NCBI GenBank assembly: GCA_023362775.1 | Contig: JALMGJ010000060.1 | Location: forward strand, 940,501 to 1,004,500 | Origin: Charina bottae | Taxonomy: Eukaryota; Chordata; Lepidosauria; Squamata; Charinaidae | Length of the DNA stretch: 64,000 nucleotides | Direction of reading: 5' to 3' | Shown: one piece after another, positions 44,101 through 55,964 of the stretch | Layout of the letters: each line of letters opens with the position of its first letter | How positions within the stretch are numbered: the first letter of the stretch is position 1 | Made by a program: the position numbers and the translations under genes | Notes under the pieces: model-generated | Told to the model about the DNA's origin: nothing | Database searches by the model: none | What the model saw: only the letters and a program-made list of their open reading frames with translations

Positions 44101-47100
44101 CATTTAATTGAGAAATACACAAAACTCCATATGTGCCTTCCACAGTATATACATATATCTACAATATGTGAAATAAGAACTGAATGAGACTTATTTTGTT
44201 GTTTGTCTATCATTATGGTGCCTTAACACAAAGTTTGATCATTCTGCAATACAGTACAACAGTGAAGGAATAATTAATACATTTCATGATTCGATTCAAT
44301 TCTGATGACAAAACTAGAGAACCAAAATATCAACAGAAGCTTCATGATCTTAGTAGCTGATTTTAACTGAACATATATAGCTGATCCTATGTATCATTGC
44401 TTGGCAATCATATTAAGATGAATATACTTTAGACCTGTATAAAAATTGGATGCCATAGCTTTATGTTGTTTTCTGCCCTTGCTTTCACATCCCTTGTGAA
44501 AATTGCTAAAAATGGGAGATGTTCCATATCATAACAAGCAAGAGATTTTCACACCAGGATGGAGTCTTCTAATAGCATCTTTGCCATGTCTTTTTCTCCA
44601 ATGGATACATTGCACTTACATTCATGATGAAGTGTTAACTACTGATGGCTTATCTCCATACATGTAAGCCATTCCTTGATGTTATAATTATCCAGGGACT
44701 GAGTTTTCATGAAGAGGTTCTTGCTTTGTAATGACCTTGGGCAGATGGTTTGAGTAGTACTCTGTTAACATTTGTTTCTTTTATTAGAATGTGTTACACA
44801 GTTGGGGGGTACTGCTGACTAGCAGCAGGTTTGCCACTATAAGTTCTCAGTTGCTTATGCTGAAACCCTGGATGATCACTCTGATGGTACAGAAATGCAG
44901 TAACACAGCAGAAATGGGTGTCAAAGCAGCAGCAACTGTTGCAGTTAATGGTGTACAGCCCATTCTAACTAGAGTGAAACTTCAGAGTAAGATGTTAATG
45001 GATGTATAAGTTTATTACCCTGGTAGGTTATTGACATGGATCTCTATAATTACATTTATATTAAGAGCTGTCTTGCTGCAAAGCTGCCAAATGGCCCATC
45101 TAGTCCTGTACAATCCATAAAAGGAAGGACTTGGATGGAGTGGTACAGCATATATGTTGATGTGCAGAAAGTCTCAGATTCTGCTCCTATGATCTGGAAT
45201 AGTCAGTGGTTGTAATTTGGTACAAGGAATTTCACACTTGGAACGTTTTTAGGACAACCTGCCTGAATTTGGCTTCTGTCAAGTAAACTGGGATAGGAAC
45301 TTCTTGAATAGGTTGCTATAGGTTTCCTGCCATGATACATAAGATTATATTAATCAAAATGGCTGCTCAATCAATCAAGCCCCACCAAGAACATGGGTGC
45401 TATTTCACCACTTGCATTCCCTGACTGATATTAGTAGAAAGGGATAATGTAGCATCCACATTAACATTCCTACATGTAGAGGGAAAGTACCACATAATTT
45501 GATAGCTAACATCAGCGTAAAGTATAAGATCAGTTACATTCCTTTATTTCCACCATTCCACCATATATATATACAAATTGGAACAAATCAGGTGCTCAGA
45601 TCAGCTGTAGGCCACACTGACTATTCCTGCAAGCCCCGAAATGAGGGAGATAATATATCTAAGAATCTGTGGTTTTGTCTTTAACTGTGGACTGCCTATT
45701 TTTGTAATTAATTTCACTTGTCTTTCAATCTCCCCTACCTTTGACAAATGAAACCAAGAAATCATCTGCTGTTATGTCAGTAAGGAGAATCGCTGTAAGG
45801 TTCCATGTATGGAGAAGAAAGGAACTCACACATTTGCCCTTTGTTAGTTTCTTGCCCAGCCAACAAGAAAAGCAGGAAGCACTGATTATTAGTATAGGAA
45901 AGGAAACAGCAGAAAAAAGTTCCAATAGAAAAACTGAACCCCCAACTCCAAGGAGCAGAGAACTCATTGCTCTCATTGCCAAGCCCAACAAAGTAATTAG
46001 TCACCTTTATCATTCCTTTAACACTTGCAGTAGTAAATGAATATGCCTGCCAAAGATTAGACAAGTTGGAAGAGAAACTCCTCATGGTTAACAGCCACTG
46101 CCTAAGGTATTTACCCAAAGGTAATTTGACTTTGTTCTGAGGAAATGGAGAACTTTCTTTATATACTTAATCTGACTTCAATCCTAAAATGGAGATAGCA
46201 GTATAGATATGCACAGAAAGAATGAAACTCTGCAGGCATACAAGTATCTCCATTGATTCAATTATTTTATCTCACTCTAGAGCAGAAACAAAGTGCCAGT
46301 TCATTTTCTCTCAATATTAAATATACAGTAGTTTCCAAATTCACCATCACCAGGATAATGAGTGATTATTACATAACACTTAATCAGATTGAATATATCC
46401 AAGGGAATGGATATGGCTAATATAAGGCTCCCAGCTTTATTTACAGGAGGATGAACTCCAGCTTAATAAAGTGATTTAACTGGGCCTCTTATCCGCAAAG
46501 TCATACAAAGGGAGAAAGGCTCTCTTGCACTTGCCTAAGTTGGATAATTTCACTGTGACTTCAAGCACAGAACCAGTTAAGCAATGATTTGTTGCCATAC
46601 ATTTAAATGTATGCCAAGGAAATCTGCCAGTTCTACCAGGTGCTTCTCCACTGGAAGGAAGATTATCAGATATAGCACTTCTACATAATTGTTGTTTCTA
46701 TACAGGGTGTCATTGAGTAGATGAGTTTTGAAATTTGGTATTAAATAATCCTCCCTTCATTATTTTGGAATGCTCATTATTTTCCTTCTCCCACCTGTAT
46801 TCTACATTTCAATTGTATACTGTCTGTACAGAAAGGAACCAAGTTATCCTTTTCTCCAACTCTCACCATAATGCCAATTAAAAAGGGATCTGAACAGTTC
46901 TTACTCAAGCTTGAGCCCAACTGAGTAAACAATATTTTTAATGTAAAGATGCACTTCAATTTTATCACTAGTTTTTCCTATCTTCCTTCAAGTCATATCA
47001 GACTTTAAAGAGTTAGTATCTTCAAGGGTTACATGTGTTAAAAATATCAGTTACAATACTGTTGTAGAAGCAAAGCATGCAGTCTGAGAAAGTCATTGCA

Positions 47101-47226
47101 ATGGATGGAATATTTCCTCCAAATAACAAGGAAAAAATAGGTAAGTGCAGCAAAAAAAACCCTTCATTTTTCTGGTCTTGGCATGTAGTACTTCAGATCA
47201 TAGGCAGTAATCTCATCCATCTAAAG
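44101..47226. other. Unassigned sequence
   Basis: About 3 kb without a recognisable element or gene. ORFs of up to 113 codons overlap each other on opposite strands near 45.7-46.1 kb and have no family features. Confidence 0.4.
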
Positions 47227-47361
47227 CAGGGTTTACCAACCTGGAAAACTTCCAGATGGGTGTACTTCCATTCTTAGAATTTTCAGCAGTGGCCATGCTG
47301 GCTGAGGAAATCTGGGAGTTGAAGTCCATATAACTTGATGTTGCCCCAATTGGGAAACACG
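47227..47361. mobile_element. Palindromic hAT-like MITE, copy 5, old
   Basis: CAGGGTTTACCAACCTGG to CCAATTGGGAAACACG with a recognisable inner palindrome. Flanks ATCTAAAG (47,219-47,226) and ATTTAAAG (47,362-47,369) match at 7 of 8. Confidence 0.85.
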
Positions 47362-47681
47362 ATTTAAAGAAATAGTATGCAGCTGTATTGGCTCATCCAC
47401 ACAGCCACTTTGCCATGTTTTCCTCCCATCCCAGAACAGGGAGGAAATTGTTGGATTGTAAACAGATTCTTACATTTCTGTATATATAAGTACAAATATA
47501 TTTCATATTCATATATTAGAAACATATGCACTTGTATTATGGCTCTGAAACCATTTTGTATTTCCTTTAAGAGTTTTGTTGACTTTCTTACCCTTCCTTT
47601 CTAACAGGCCTTGATAGATAGCTGTGCCCATAGAAAGATAAAGTGTACTTTCCAAGGATAGCTTCTCCAGAGGAAAGATAT

Positions 47682-47999
47682 TGTTTAATAACGGTCAAGG
47701 GGCCCTAGCAAGGATGGAAGGAAGTTCCTAATATGGAGTGAAGGAAGGAAATTCCTAACATGGAATGAGGGTAAGGTGGAGTATGGGTAACTGAGTAACG
47801 GGTGGTCTTCTAAAGGAGGAGTTGAATGGAATCTATATAATGTGCTGTAGGAAGGGGGTCCTGCGCGGCCGCCCACCTAACAGCTTGCTGTCATTGCTTT
47901 TGCTCTTGGGTGAATAAACTCCTAACTTCATGCAATTTGTCAGTTTCTTTACTCCCGGCTCAGGAACAAATCTGGTAAGATAAAATTTACTTCTAACAA
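47682..47999 (+). mobile_element. Candidate solo LTR
   Basis: TATATAA at 47,834-47,840 is followed by AATAAA at 47,912-47,917 and U5-like sequence. Possible ends TGTTTAATAACGG and ACTTCTAACA. No matching duplication was found. Three GGAAGGAA-type repeats (GAAGTTCCTAATATGGAGTG and the like) lie in the putative U3. Confidence 0.35.
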
Positions 48000-49380
48000 A
48001 ATCGTGTTGGTGTAACTACCCCCGTTGCCTGACCATAATGTGCATCTGGAATGAGACCATGCTGTTCCATTGACATGCTGCTTCTCCGTGGCTGAAATTC
48101 AAGCATCGCCAACTATGGGAAAAGCCACCACCAACTGCCATGCAAAGTGTGTGCCAGGATGTTGTGGGTAAGGTATGTATGCTGCATCCATTACATGCAT
48201 TAAGCCAAGGATAGGATAGGTGGTTTCAGGGCTTTGCGTTCTCTAAGTTGATTGGTCAGCCAATCTGTTTTATTTTTCCAAAGAAAGTAGTTAGAGAAGC
48301 CAGGATTCTGGTCTCCCCCTGCAGCCTAAACAGTAATGTAGTACAAGCATCAAGACCTGGAACCAGATGGAAGAGGGCAGTCCCACAGCAGGCCTGCTGG
48401 GCCAAATGTAGCTGAGCAGAGCTCTCCCCCCTGCTGAATCACAACCAGCCACTTCCTCCATCTGTTATGGATTGTCTGAATGGAAGGTCTTCCATTTTCC
48501 CATGCCAGAACAACTTGGATATAGCTAAAGCTTGCCTCAGCAGAAGGCTATAAATGAGATGGAAGATCCCCAACAAACAATACGTGAGCATCTTCACCCC
48601 ATGGTAAGCGAGCTATGTGGATGAACCCTACATCTCAATAGGGAAAAAAATACTGGGAAACATTTCTATATTAATTCTGGCTCCAGATTTTGAATTTTCA
48701 AATATTCCAGATACAACACTGATGAACGTGTTCAGTTGGAAAGGTTAACATTTATCAGTTTGCCAATAGTACTCATTCTTTTTTAGCTGAAATTTGCAGG
48801 ATCCCTTGAGGGGTTTAATCTGGTTATTGTAGAGTAACAGAAAAAGCCAAGTAACCATCTGAGTTGGATGCACAATCAGCCTAAGTGTTTACCAGCATTT
48901 CTTGTCCAAAATAGAAAACAAGCTAACATACATAATATTCAGCAAACAGTTAACTTGTTGGGCAGATTTGCACTAAACTTTGCAGATCAGGAATTGAAGC
49001 ACAGTGTTAGAAAACAGCATTTCTACATACCCAGTATGTACATAAATATCATGATAAGCTTGTTCAAAACAGGAAAAGGCTATTGCCTTCAGGTCACCTT
49101 GTGAGCACCTAAAAAGATCTTTCACCTAAAAAGGTTTGCCATTGGAAATGGAATACCGGATTAGAAGGCAATTCAATCTTCAATGCCTATGAGGATGTAA
49201 TGAAGCTGCTTCTTCTATCTTGAGCAGCTAACCAAACTGTGACTCTTTTGACCATCCCAATATTTGGATTTCTATTACTCATCTCAAACCATCTGAAGAC
49301 CTATGAGAAACTGTTGATTACTCATGAGAGTGGATAGATGCAACAACCAGTGGGATTAGAAGCTGCTGCGTTCAGTTTTC
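48000..49380. other. Unassigned sequence
   Basis: No gene or recognisable element. The 78-codon ORF at 48,868 has no family features. Confidence 0.4.
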
Positions 49381-50010
49381 CGCCATCTAGTTCCTGATGG
49401 AGGTCATCATTCAAAGGTGATCAAAGCAATTGCAGCCAATATCCTGGTTGAAAATTAAATGGGTCCAGATAACTGATGTCACAGTTTAATCTGAAATTGG
49501 GAGGCTACCATTTTGTCTTACAATTTCTATGAAGTAATTGGTGGGATGACGACAATAAATTTGGCGAGGAAATTGGAAAGGTGATGATGGCACCCTTCCA
49601 ATTCCGATGGCACCCTGACAGGCACTCTTAGTTTGCAATTATATGTGTGGAAGCAGAGAGTTTTTGGGATTAATACTGAAATGAGAAATCTAGAGGGTTT
49701 TGCAAGCATTCTCCATTTTGCATTCCGTTAAAAATCTATGCCTTCACTCACCCAGTTGGTGCTGGGAGTTTTCTGGATAAATTCAAGGAATCTGGCAATT
49801 CTGCTGAGTTGCATATTGATGATACCCATCTAATGGTTTCACTGTTGAAGACAACTCCTGCTGAATTCTTTAAAGCAGTCAACGCAGAGTAGGCGATCAG
49901 AGTAGCACTGTGGGATAACAAAACTACAACTGTGAAAATTAAGGCTCTCTTCACAGGCTGTTGATCAAATAAAATGGCAGGTTGCTTCTTTGTGTAGAGA
50001 AAGAGATTGT
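49381..50010 (+). mobile_element. Possible very old CR1 RT remnant
   Basis: Around 49,770-49,900 a plus-strand frame reads GSFLDKFKESGNSAELHIDD then THLMVSLL...PAEFFKAVNA, which recalls the CR1 segment around the YADDTQL motif. Many stops; weak. Confidence 0.25.
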
Positions 50011-50650
50011 GCTAAAGCAACAACATTTCTCCAGTCTCCACGCAGGGGCGCAGCAGGGTGGTTTTCAAACGGAAGATAAGTTTGGAAGCAAATTAAGCCT
50101 GCGTTGCTCTTATCTGCACCTATTTTGTATAGAAGGAAACAAAGGCTTGGAATGAAGATGATTCATCTGGATTCCATGTGTTGTTCTTCTACTTTAAAGA
50201 AAGAGGACATCAGCAAAAACTAACAATTAGAAATGACTGAATTATATAAAGGAGTCTGTGACTTTTGCATAACATTCAAATTTGTTTGTTTGTCAAATTT
50301 ATTCCAAGAAGATCCAAAAACCAGACCAAGGCTGACATAGAAAGATGAGAGTTCCAGCAAAAACAAATAGTACTTCATGATCCCCGGGCTGAAATAAACT
50401 GCATCTACAAATCTTAATCTACACCTGAATTCCTGCATATCAGAAATTCTATCGACATGTTTTGGGCAGAAAAAAAATTTCTTTGGCTAACGGGGAGCAA
50501 GAAGCATTTGCAAATGTATTGCAAATAAACTAGAGGATATCGGTGCAGCTGGATGTATCCCATTTTATCTTCAGAACAGACTTGAGAAGTAGGTTACACT
50601 GAGAGAAGGATCTGAACTTAGGGCACCCAATCTAACCATGACTCTGTGCA
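50011..50650. other. Unassigned sequence
   Basis: No gene supported. Confidence 0.4.
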
Positions 50651-51070
50651 GGTGGTCCTTGGTTAACGACCACTTGTCCTGCAACCGTTCAAACTTGCAA
50701 CAGCACTGAACGAGTGGGACCTACAACTGACCCTCAAAGTTCTGGCCTTTGCACCGCCCCCATGGTCACGTGATTGTGATCCAGGCGTTCAGCAGCTGGC
50801 CCATATTTCTGACCGTCATAGCGTCCAACAGTCACGTGATCATGATTTGCGACCTTCCCTGCTGGCTTCCCGCAAGCAAAGTCAATGGGGAAGCCAGCAG
50901 TAAGTCAGAAATCATGGCCACATGAGGTCCTCACTTAATGACCTGCACAGTCCTCGCTTGGACCTGCCAATGCTAAGCAGCATGGTCACATGACTTCACG
51001 CTTTACGACCGCATCACTTAGTGATGGAAATTCCAGTCCCAATTTCTGTCATTAAATGAGGACTACCTGT
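50651..51070. mobile_element. Mariner-like MITE
   Basis: Begins CAGGTGGTCCTTGGTTAACG and ends AATGAGGACTACCTG followed by TA. Internal words (CACGTGATTGTGATC, GTCACGTGATCATG, AAGTCAATGGGGAAG) match the 37,561 copy. The left TA is now TG. Confidence 0.78.
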
Positions 51071-51206
51071 ACTATGTCCATGTTAAGTGTTTTTTCCTTT
51101 AGAAGCCAAAATTTCCATTTGGTGATAATAGCATGGCAGTAATATTTTAGAATTCAATGAGGAGAATCACATGATGAATCCTCCACTGTACAAATAAATT
51201 GTCAGG

Positions 51207-51797
51207 ATGAAGGTTCAGTCTGATGAGTCCGATTTCAAAATAGAAGGGCTGTTACCATTTGAAGCGGAAAAAGACGAGTATCGCACGAATTTTGAATCAG
51301 CTTCTAAACAGCTGATTGGAGGCAGCTCAGAAGGAGACTCGCCTCCACCTATTAGCACACGAGAACGGAGGTGGGAAAGGCGGGCAGAGCAACGCAAGGC
51401 GCGATTGGTCCCTGCTCACAAACGGTGCGAAAATCAAAGGGATAAAAGGCGAGCACAGCGGGCAACTGTTGCCAGAGACAACCGTTCACATTCCATACCA
51501 TGCCCTGGAGTGAATCAAGATTTTGTCGCCACTCCAGCACCTTTGCTCGGACCTAGCCTTGCTGCCACGCCAGAGCCCTGCTTTCCAGCTCAGCCCAGCT
51601 TCGCACCAGAACCCTGCCTCACTGACCAGCCGAGCCTTGTGATGGAGCCTAGTCTTACCGCCGCACCCGGTTTTGTGTTGTTCCATGCCAGAATCTTGCC
51701 TTGCCTTCAAACCAAGCCTCGAGTCACAACCTCGTCTTGCTGCCGCCGCACCAAGCCCCATACCAGAGTCTTACCTTGCCTTCGCACCAAGCCTTGA
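51207..51797 (+). CDS. 196-codon ORF of unknown function, probably retroelement-derived
   Basis: I do not recognise this protein. Residues 1-50 are acidic. Residues 50-95 are strongly basic (RERRWERRAEQRKARL, then KRRAQR). The C-terminal half is rich in Pro, Ala and Cys, with repeats of the type PEPCFPAQPSF and PEPCLTDQPSL. The underlying DNA holds two degenerate tandem copies of a unit of roughly 70 bp (about 51,690-51,836). The sequence upstream, TGTCAGGATG at 51,201, could be an LTR start, and a TATA-like motif (GATATAAAATGG) lies near 52,084. The ORF may belong to an LTR element into which the BovB at 52,323 inserted. Whether it is expressed is unknown; no splice model is attempted. Confidence 0.3.
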   Translation: MKVQSDESDFKIEGLLPFEAEKDEYRTNFESASKQLIGGSSEGDSPPPISTRERRWERRAEQRKARLVPAHKRCENQRDKRRAQRATVARDNRSHSIPCPGVNQDFVATPAPLLGPSLAATPEPCFPAQPSFAPEPCLTDQPSLVMEPSLTAAPGFVLFHARILPCLQTKPRVTTSSCCRRTKPHTRVLPCLRTKP

Positions 51798-52311
51798 GTC
51801 GCCACCTCGTCTTGCTACACTTCCTGGACAGGGGGGAGGAGGACGAGGAGCAGCTGCATACTAGAAATATTGTTTCCCATAAAGTATTATTAGCAAAGGG
51901 TCAGTTGCTGAGTTCCCAAGTTATTGACAAGATATGATGTTAGATCATCCTCAGGTAATGCCTGCTAGAGACAATGCCTTATTTAAAATATCATGGTCGA
52001 GTGTTAACTGTCTGAAATTGTGACCAAGTTTCTAATAAGATGTGCTACCAAGCCATTGTCTATACTTCCTGGCCTTAAGGAAGATATAAAATGGTGGTAA
52101 ACGCCCCAGACACTTTGAACCTTGTCATGGACCCAAATTCATAGAAGGGTGCTGTGCGACTGCTGACTCCAGTAGGTCTATCCACTGCTATTTCTGGGGT
52201 TCCTGGCAAGCTGAAGGGATATAGATTGAGATACATTTCTTTCTCTGTAATTGCTTTAATATTTATTCACTAAAATCCTTTTTGTCTTTTCTCCCTAGTT
52301 TGAGCTATTGT
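51798..52311. other. Possible LTR sequence, unassigned
   Basis: GC-rich at first, then ordinary. TATA-like GATATAAAATGG near 52,084. No terminal duplication could be paired. Confidence 0.3.
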
Positions 52312-52503
52312 CTTCAAAGCCTCTCCAGCAAAGGAGATCGTTACCTTGTCGTGGTGCTGGAGCTTGAGCACCTCAATGAAACCATGAGCTAAACCGTGAA
52401 GGGACACCCAAGACGGGAAGGTCGTGGCAGAGAGGTCAGACTAAATACGATCCCTGGGGAAGGTAATGGCAACCCACCCCAGTATTCTTGCCATGAAAAC
52501 TAA

Positions 52504-55500
52504 ATGGATCAGTACAACCAAAGATATGTCGGTATACCATCGGAAGATGGGACTCCCAGGTCGGAAGATGGTCAAAATGCTACTGGGGAGGAACAGAGGA
52601 TATGTTCAACTAGCCCCAGATGTGATGACGCAGCTAGCTCAAAGCCGAAAGGACGGCTAGCGGCCGACGGTGCTGGTGGTGAACGACGAATCCGATGTTC
52701 TAAAGATCAACACACCATAGGAACCTGGAATGTAAGATCTATGAGCCAGGGCAAATTGGATGTGGTTATTGGTGAGATGTCAAGATTAAATATAGACATT
52801 TTAGGTGTCAGTGAACTGAAATGGACTGGGATGGGCCACTTCACATCAGATGACCACCAGATCTACTACTGTGGACAAGAGGACCACAGAAGAAATGGAG
52901 TAGCCTTCATAATTAATAATAAAGTGGCTAAAGCAGTGCTTGGATACAATCCAAAAAACGATAGAATGATCTCAATTCGAATTCAGGGTAAGCCATTTAA
53001 CATCACAGTGATCCAAATATACGCCCCAACTACAGATGCTGAAGAAGCAGAAGTAGATCAGTTCTATGAGGATCTGCAGCACCTACTAGATAATACACCA
53101 AAAAGAGATGTTATTTTCATTACAGGAGACTGGAATGCTAAGGTGGGTAGTCAGACGACACCTGGAATTACAGGCAAGCATGGTCTGGGAGAACAAAATG
53201 AAGCAGGACATAGGCTGATAGAATTTTGCCAAGACAACTCACTGTGCATAACAAACACTCTCTTCCAACAACCTAAAAGACGACTTTATACATGGACTTC
53301 ACCAGATGGTCGACACCGAAATCAGATTGACTACATCCTTTGCAGCCAAAGGTGGCGGACATCTATTTTTGTTGTTTATTCGTTCAGTCGTTTCCGACTC
53401 TTCGTGACTTCATGGACCAGTCCACGCCAGAGCTTTCTGTCGGCCGTCACCATCCCCAGCTCCCCAATGGTTGAGTCCGTCACCTCCAGAATACCATCCA
53501 TCCATCTTGCCCTTGGTCGGCCCCTCTTCCTTTTGCCTTCCACTTTTCCTAGCATCAGCTTCTTCTCCAGGGTATCCTGTCTTCTCATTATGTGGCCAAA
53601 GTACTTCAGTTTTGCCTTTAATATCATTCCCTCAAGTGAGCAGTCTGGCTTGATTTCCTGGAGTATGGACTGGTTTGATCTTCTTGCAGTCCAAGGCACT
53701 CTCAGAATTTTCCTCCAACAGGCGGACATCTATACAGTCGGTAAAAACAAGACCTGGAGCTGACTGTAGTTCAGATCACGAACTTCTTATTGCAAAATTT
53801 AGAATCAGACTAAAGAGAATAGGGAAGACCCACAGATCAGTTAGATATGAGCTCACTAATATTCCTAAGGAATATGCAGTGGAGGTGAAGAATAGATTTA
53901 AGGGACTAGATTTAGTAGATAGGGTCCCAGAAGAACTATGGACAGAAGTTCGCAACATTGTTCAGGAGGCGGCAACAAAAAACGTCCCAAAGAAAAAGAA
54001 AACCAAGAAGGCAAGATGGCTGTCTGCTGAAACACTGGAAGTAGCCCAAGAAAGAAGGAAAGCAAAAGGCAACAGTGATAGGGGGAGATATGCCCAATTA
54101 AATGCAAAATTCCAGAGGTTAGCCAGAAGAGATAAGGAATTATTTTTAAACAAGCAATGTGCGGAAGTGGAAGAAGACAATAGAATAGGAAGGAAAAGAG
54201 ACCTCTTCCAGAAAATTAGAAACATCGGAGGTAAATTCCAGGCAAAAATGGGTATGATCAAAAACAAAGATGGTAAGGACCTAACAGAAGCAGAAGAGAT
54301 CAAGAAAAGGTGGCAAGAATATACGGAAGATCTGTATAGGAAGGATAATAATATTGGAGATAGCTTTGACGGTGTGGTCAGTGAGTTAGAGCCAGACATC
54401 CTGAAGAGTGAGGTTGAATGGGCCTTAAGAAGCATTGCTAATAACAAGGCAGCAGGAGACGATGGTATCCCAGCTGAACTGTTTAAAATCTTGCAAGATG
54501 ATGCTGTCAAGGTGATGCATGCCATATGCCAGCAAATTTGGAAAACACAAGAATGGCCATCAGATTGGAAAAAATCAACTTATATCCCCATACCAAAAAA
54601 GGGAAGCACTAAAGAATGTTCAAACTATCGAACAGTGGCACTTATTTCACATGCCAGTAAGGTAATGCTCAAGATCTTGCAAGGTAGACTCCAGCAATTA
54701 ATGGAGCGAGAATTGCCAGATGTACAAGCTGGGTTTAGAAAAGGCAGAGGAACTAGAGACCAAATTGCCAATATCTGCTGGATAATGGAGAAAGCCAGGG
54801 AATTTCAGAAAAACATCTATTTCTGTTTTATTGACTATTCTAAAGCCTTTGACTGTGTGGATCATAACAAATTGTGGCAAGTTCTTGGTGGTATGGGGAT
54901 ACCAAGTCATCTTGTCTGCCTCCTGAGGAATCTGTATAACGACCAAGTAGCAACGGTAAGAACAGAGCACGGAACAACGGACTGGTTTAAGATTGGGAAA
55001 GGAGTACGGCAGGGTTGTATACTCTCACCCTACCTATTCAACCTGTACGCAGAACACATCATGCGACATGCTGGGCTTGAGGAATCCAAGGCTGGAGTTA
55101 AAATCGCTGGAAGAAACATTAACAATCTCAGATATGCAGATGATACCACTTTGATGGCTGAAAGCGAGGAGGAGTTGAGGAGCCTTATGACGAAGGTGAA
55201 AGAAGAAAGTGCAAAAGCTGGGTTGCAGTTAAACCTCAAAAAAACCAAGATTATGGCAACGAGCTTGATTGATGACTGGCAAATAGAGGGAGAAAAAGTG
55301 GAGGCAGTGACAGACTTTGTATTTCTAGGCGCAAAGATTACTGCAGACACTGACTGCAGCCAGGAAATCAGAAGACGTCTACTTCTTGGGAGGAGAGCAA
55401 TGGCAAATCTTGATAAAATAGTTAAGAGCAGAGACATCACACTGACAACAAAGGTCCGCATAGTTAAAGCAATGGTATTCCCTGTAGTAACCTATGGCTG

Positions 55501-55903
55501 CGAGAGCTGGACCATAAGGAAGGCTGAGCGAAGGAAGATAGATGCTTTTGAACTGTGGTGTTGGAGGAAAATTCTGAGAGTGCCTTGGACTGCAAGAAGA
55601 TCAAACCAGTCCATACTCCAGGAAATCAAGCCAGACTGCTCACTTGAGGGAATGATATTAAAGGCAAAACTGAAGTACTTTGGCCACATAATGAGAAGAC
55701 AGGATACCCTGGAGAAGAAGCTGATGCTAGGGAAAGTGGAAGGCAAAAGGAAGAGGGGCCGACCAAGGGCAAGATGGACGGATGGTATTCTGGAGGTGAC
55801 GGACTCAACCATTGGGGAGCTGGGAATGGTGACGGCCGACAGAAAGCTCTGGCGTGGACTGTTCCATGAAGTCACGAAGAGTCGGAAACGACTGAACGAA
55901 TAA
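52504..55903 (+). pseudogene. BovB ORF2 split by an antisense insertion
   Basis: Upstream part from Met at 52,504: endonuclease motifs GTWNV (codons 73-77), SELKW (103-107) and GDWN (208-211). The insertion at 53,367 cuts the endonuclease between SQRWRTSI and the SDHELL catalytic block. Downstream of the insert the frame is open to 55,903: SDHELL, basic linker, RT with KAFDCVDHNKLW, QGCILSP and YADD (55,133-55,144), and the C-terminal LWCWRKILRVPWTARRS block. I see no nonsense codon or frameshift outside the insertion, so the insertion is the only obvious lesion. Confidence 0.93.
53367..53720 (-). mobile_element. 5'-truncated BovB (lineage A) inside BovB
   Basis: Antisense 3' end of the same LINE lineage, ending at the AACAACAAAAA tail near 53,367. 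Perfect 13-bp duplication GGCGGACATCTAT at 53,354-53,366 and 53,721-53,733. It encodes the last 117 codons of ORF2 in antisense (53,376-53,729). Confidence 0.96.
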
Positions 55904-55964
55904 ACAACAAGAACAACTTCAAAGCCTATTGGCTCCCAGCTGGCCACCAGGTAGCAACACAATC

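Larger units (their letters stand above)
52323..55916 (+). mobile_element. BovB LINE (lineage A), full length, with nested antisense BovB
   Basis: Exact 11-bp duplication CTTCAAAGCCT at 52,312-52,322 and 55,917-55,927. The 5' UTR includes GTTACCTTGTCGTGGTGCTG and CTCAATGAAACCATGAGC. The 3' end is GTCGGAAACGACTGAACG followed by AATAAACAACAAGAACAA. The element proper is about 3.2 kb plus a 354-bp insertion at 53,367-53,720. It is the most complete BovB in the window. Confidence 0.95.

Noticed and set aside
45725..46118. Overlapping ORFs on both strands, up to 113 codons
   Set aside because: Mutually antisense, no recognisable domain, ordinary composition.
53962..54525. 187-codon minus-strand ORF
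   Set aside because: Antisense shadow of BovB ORF2.
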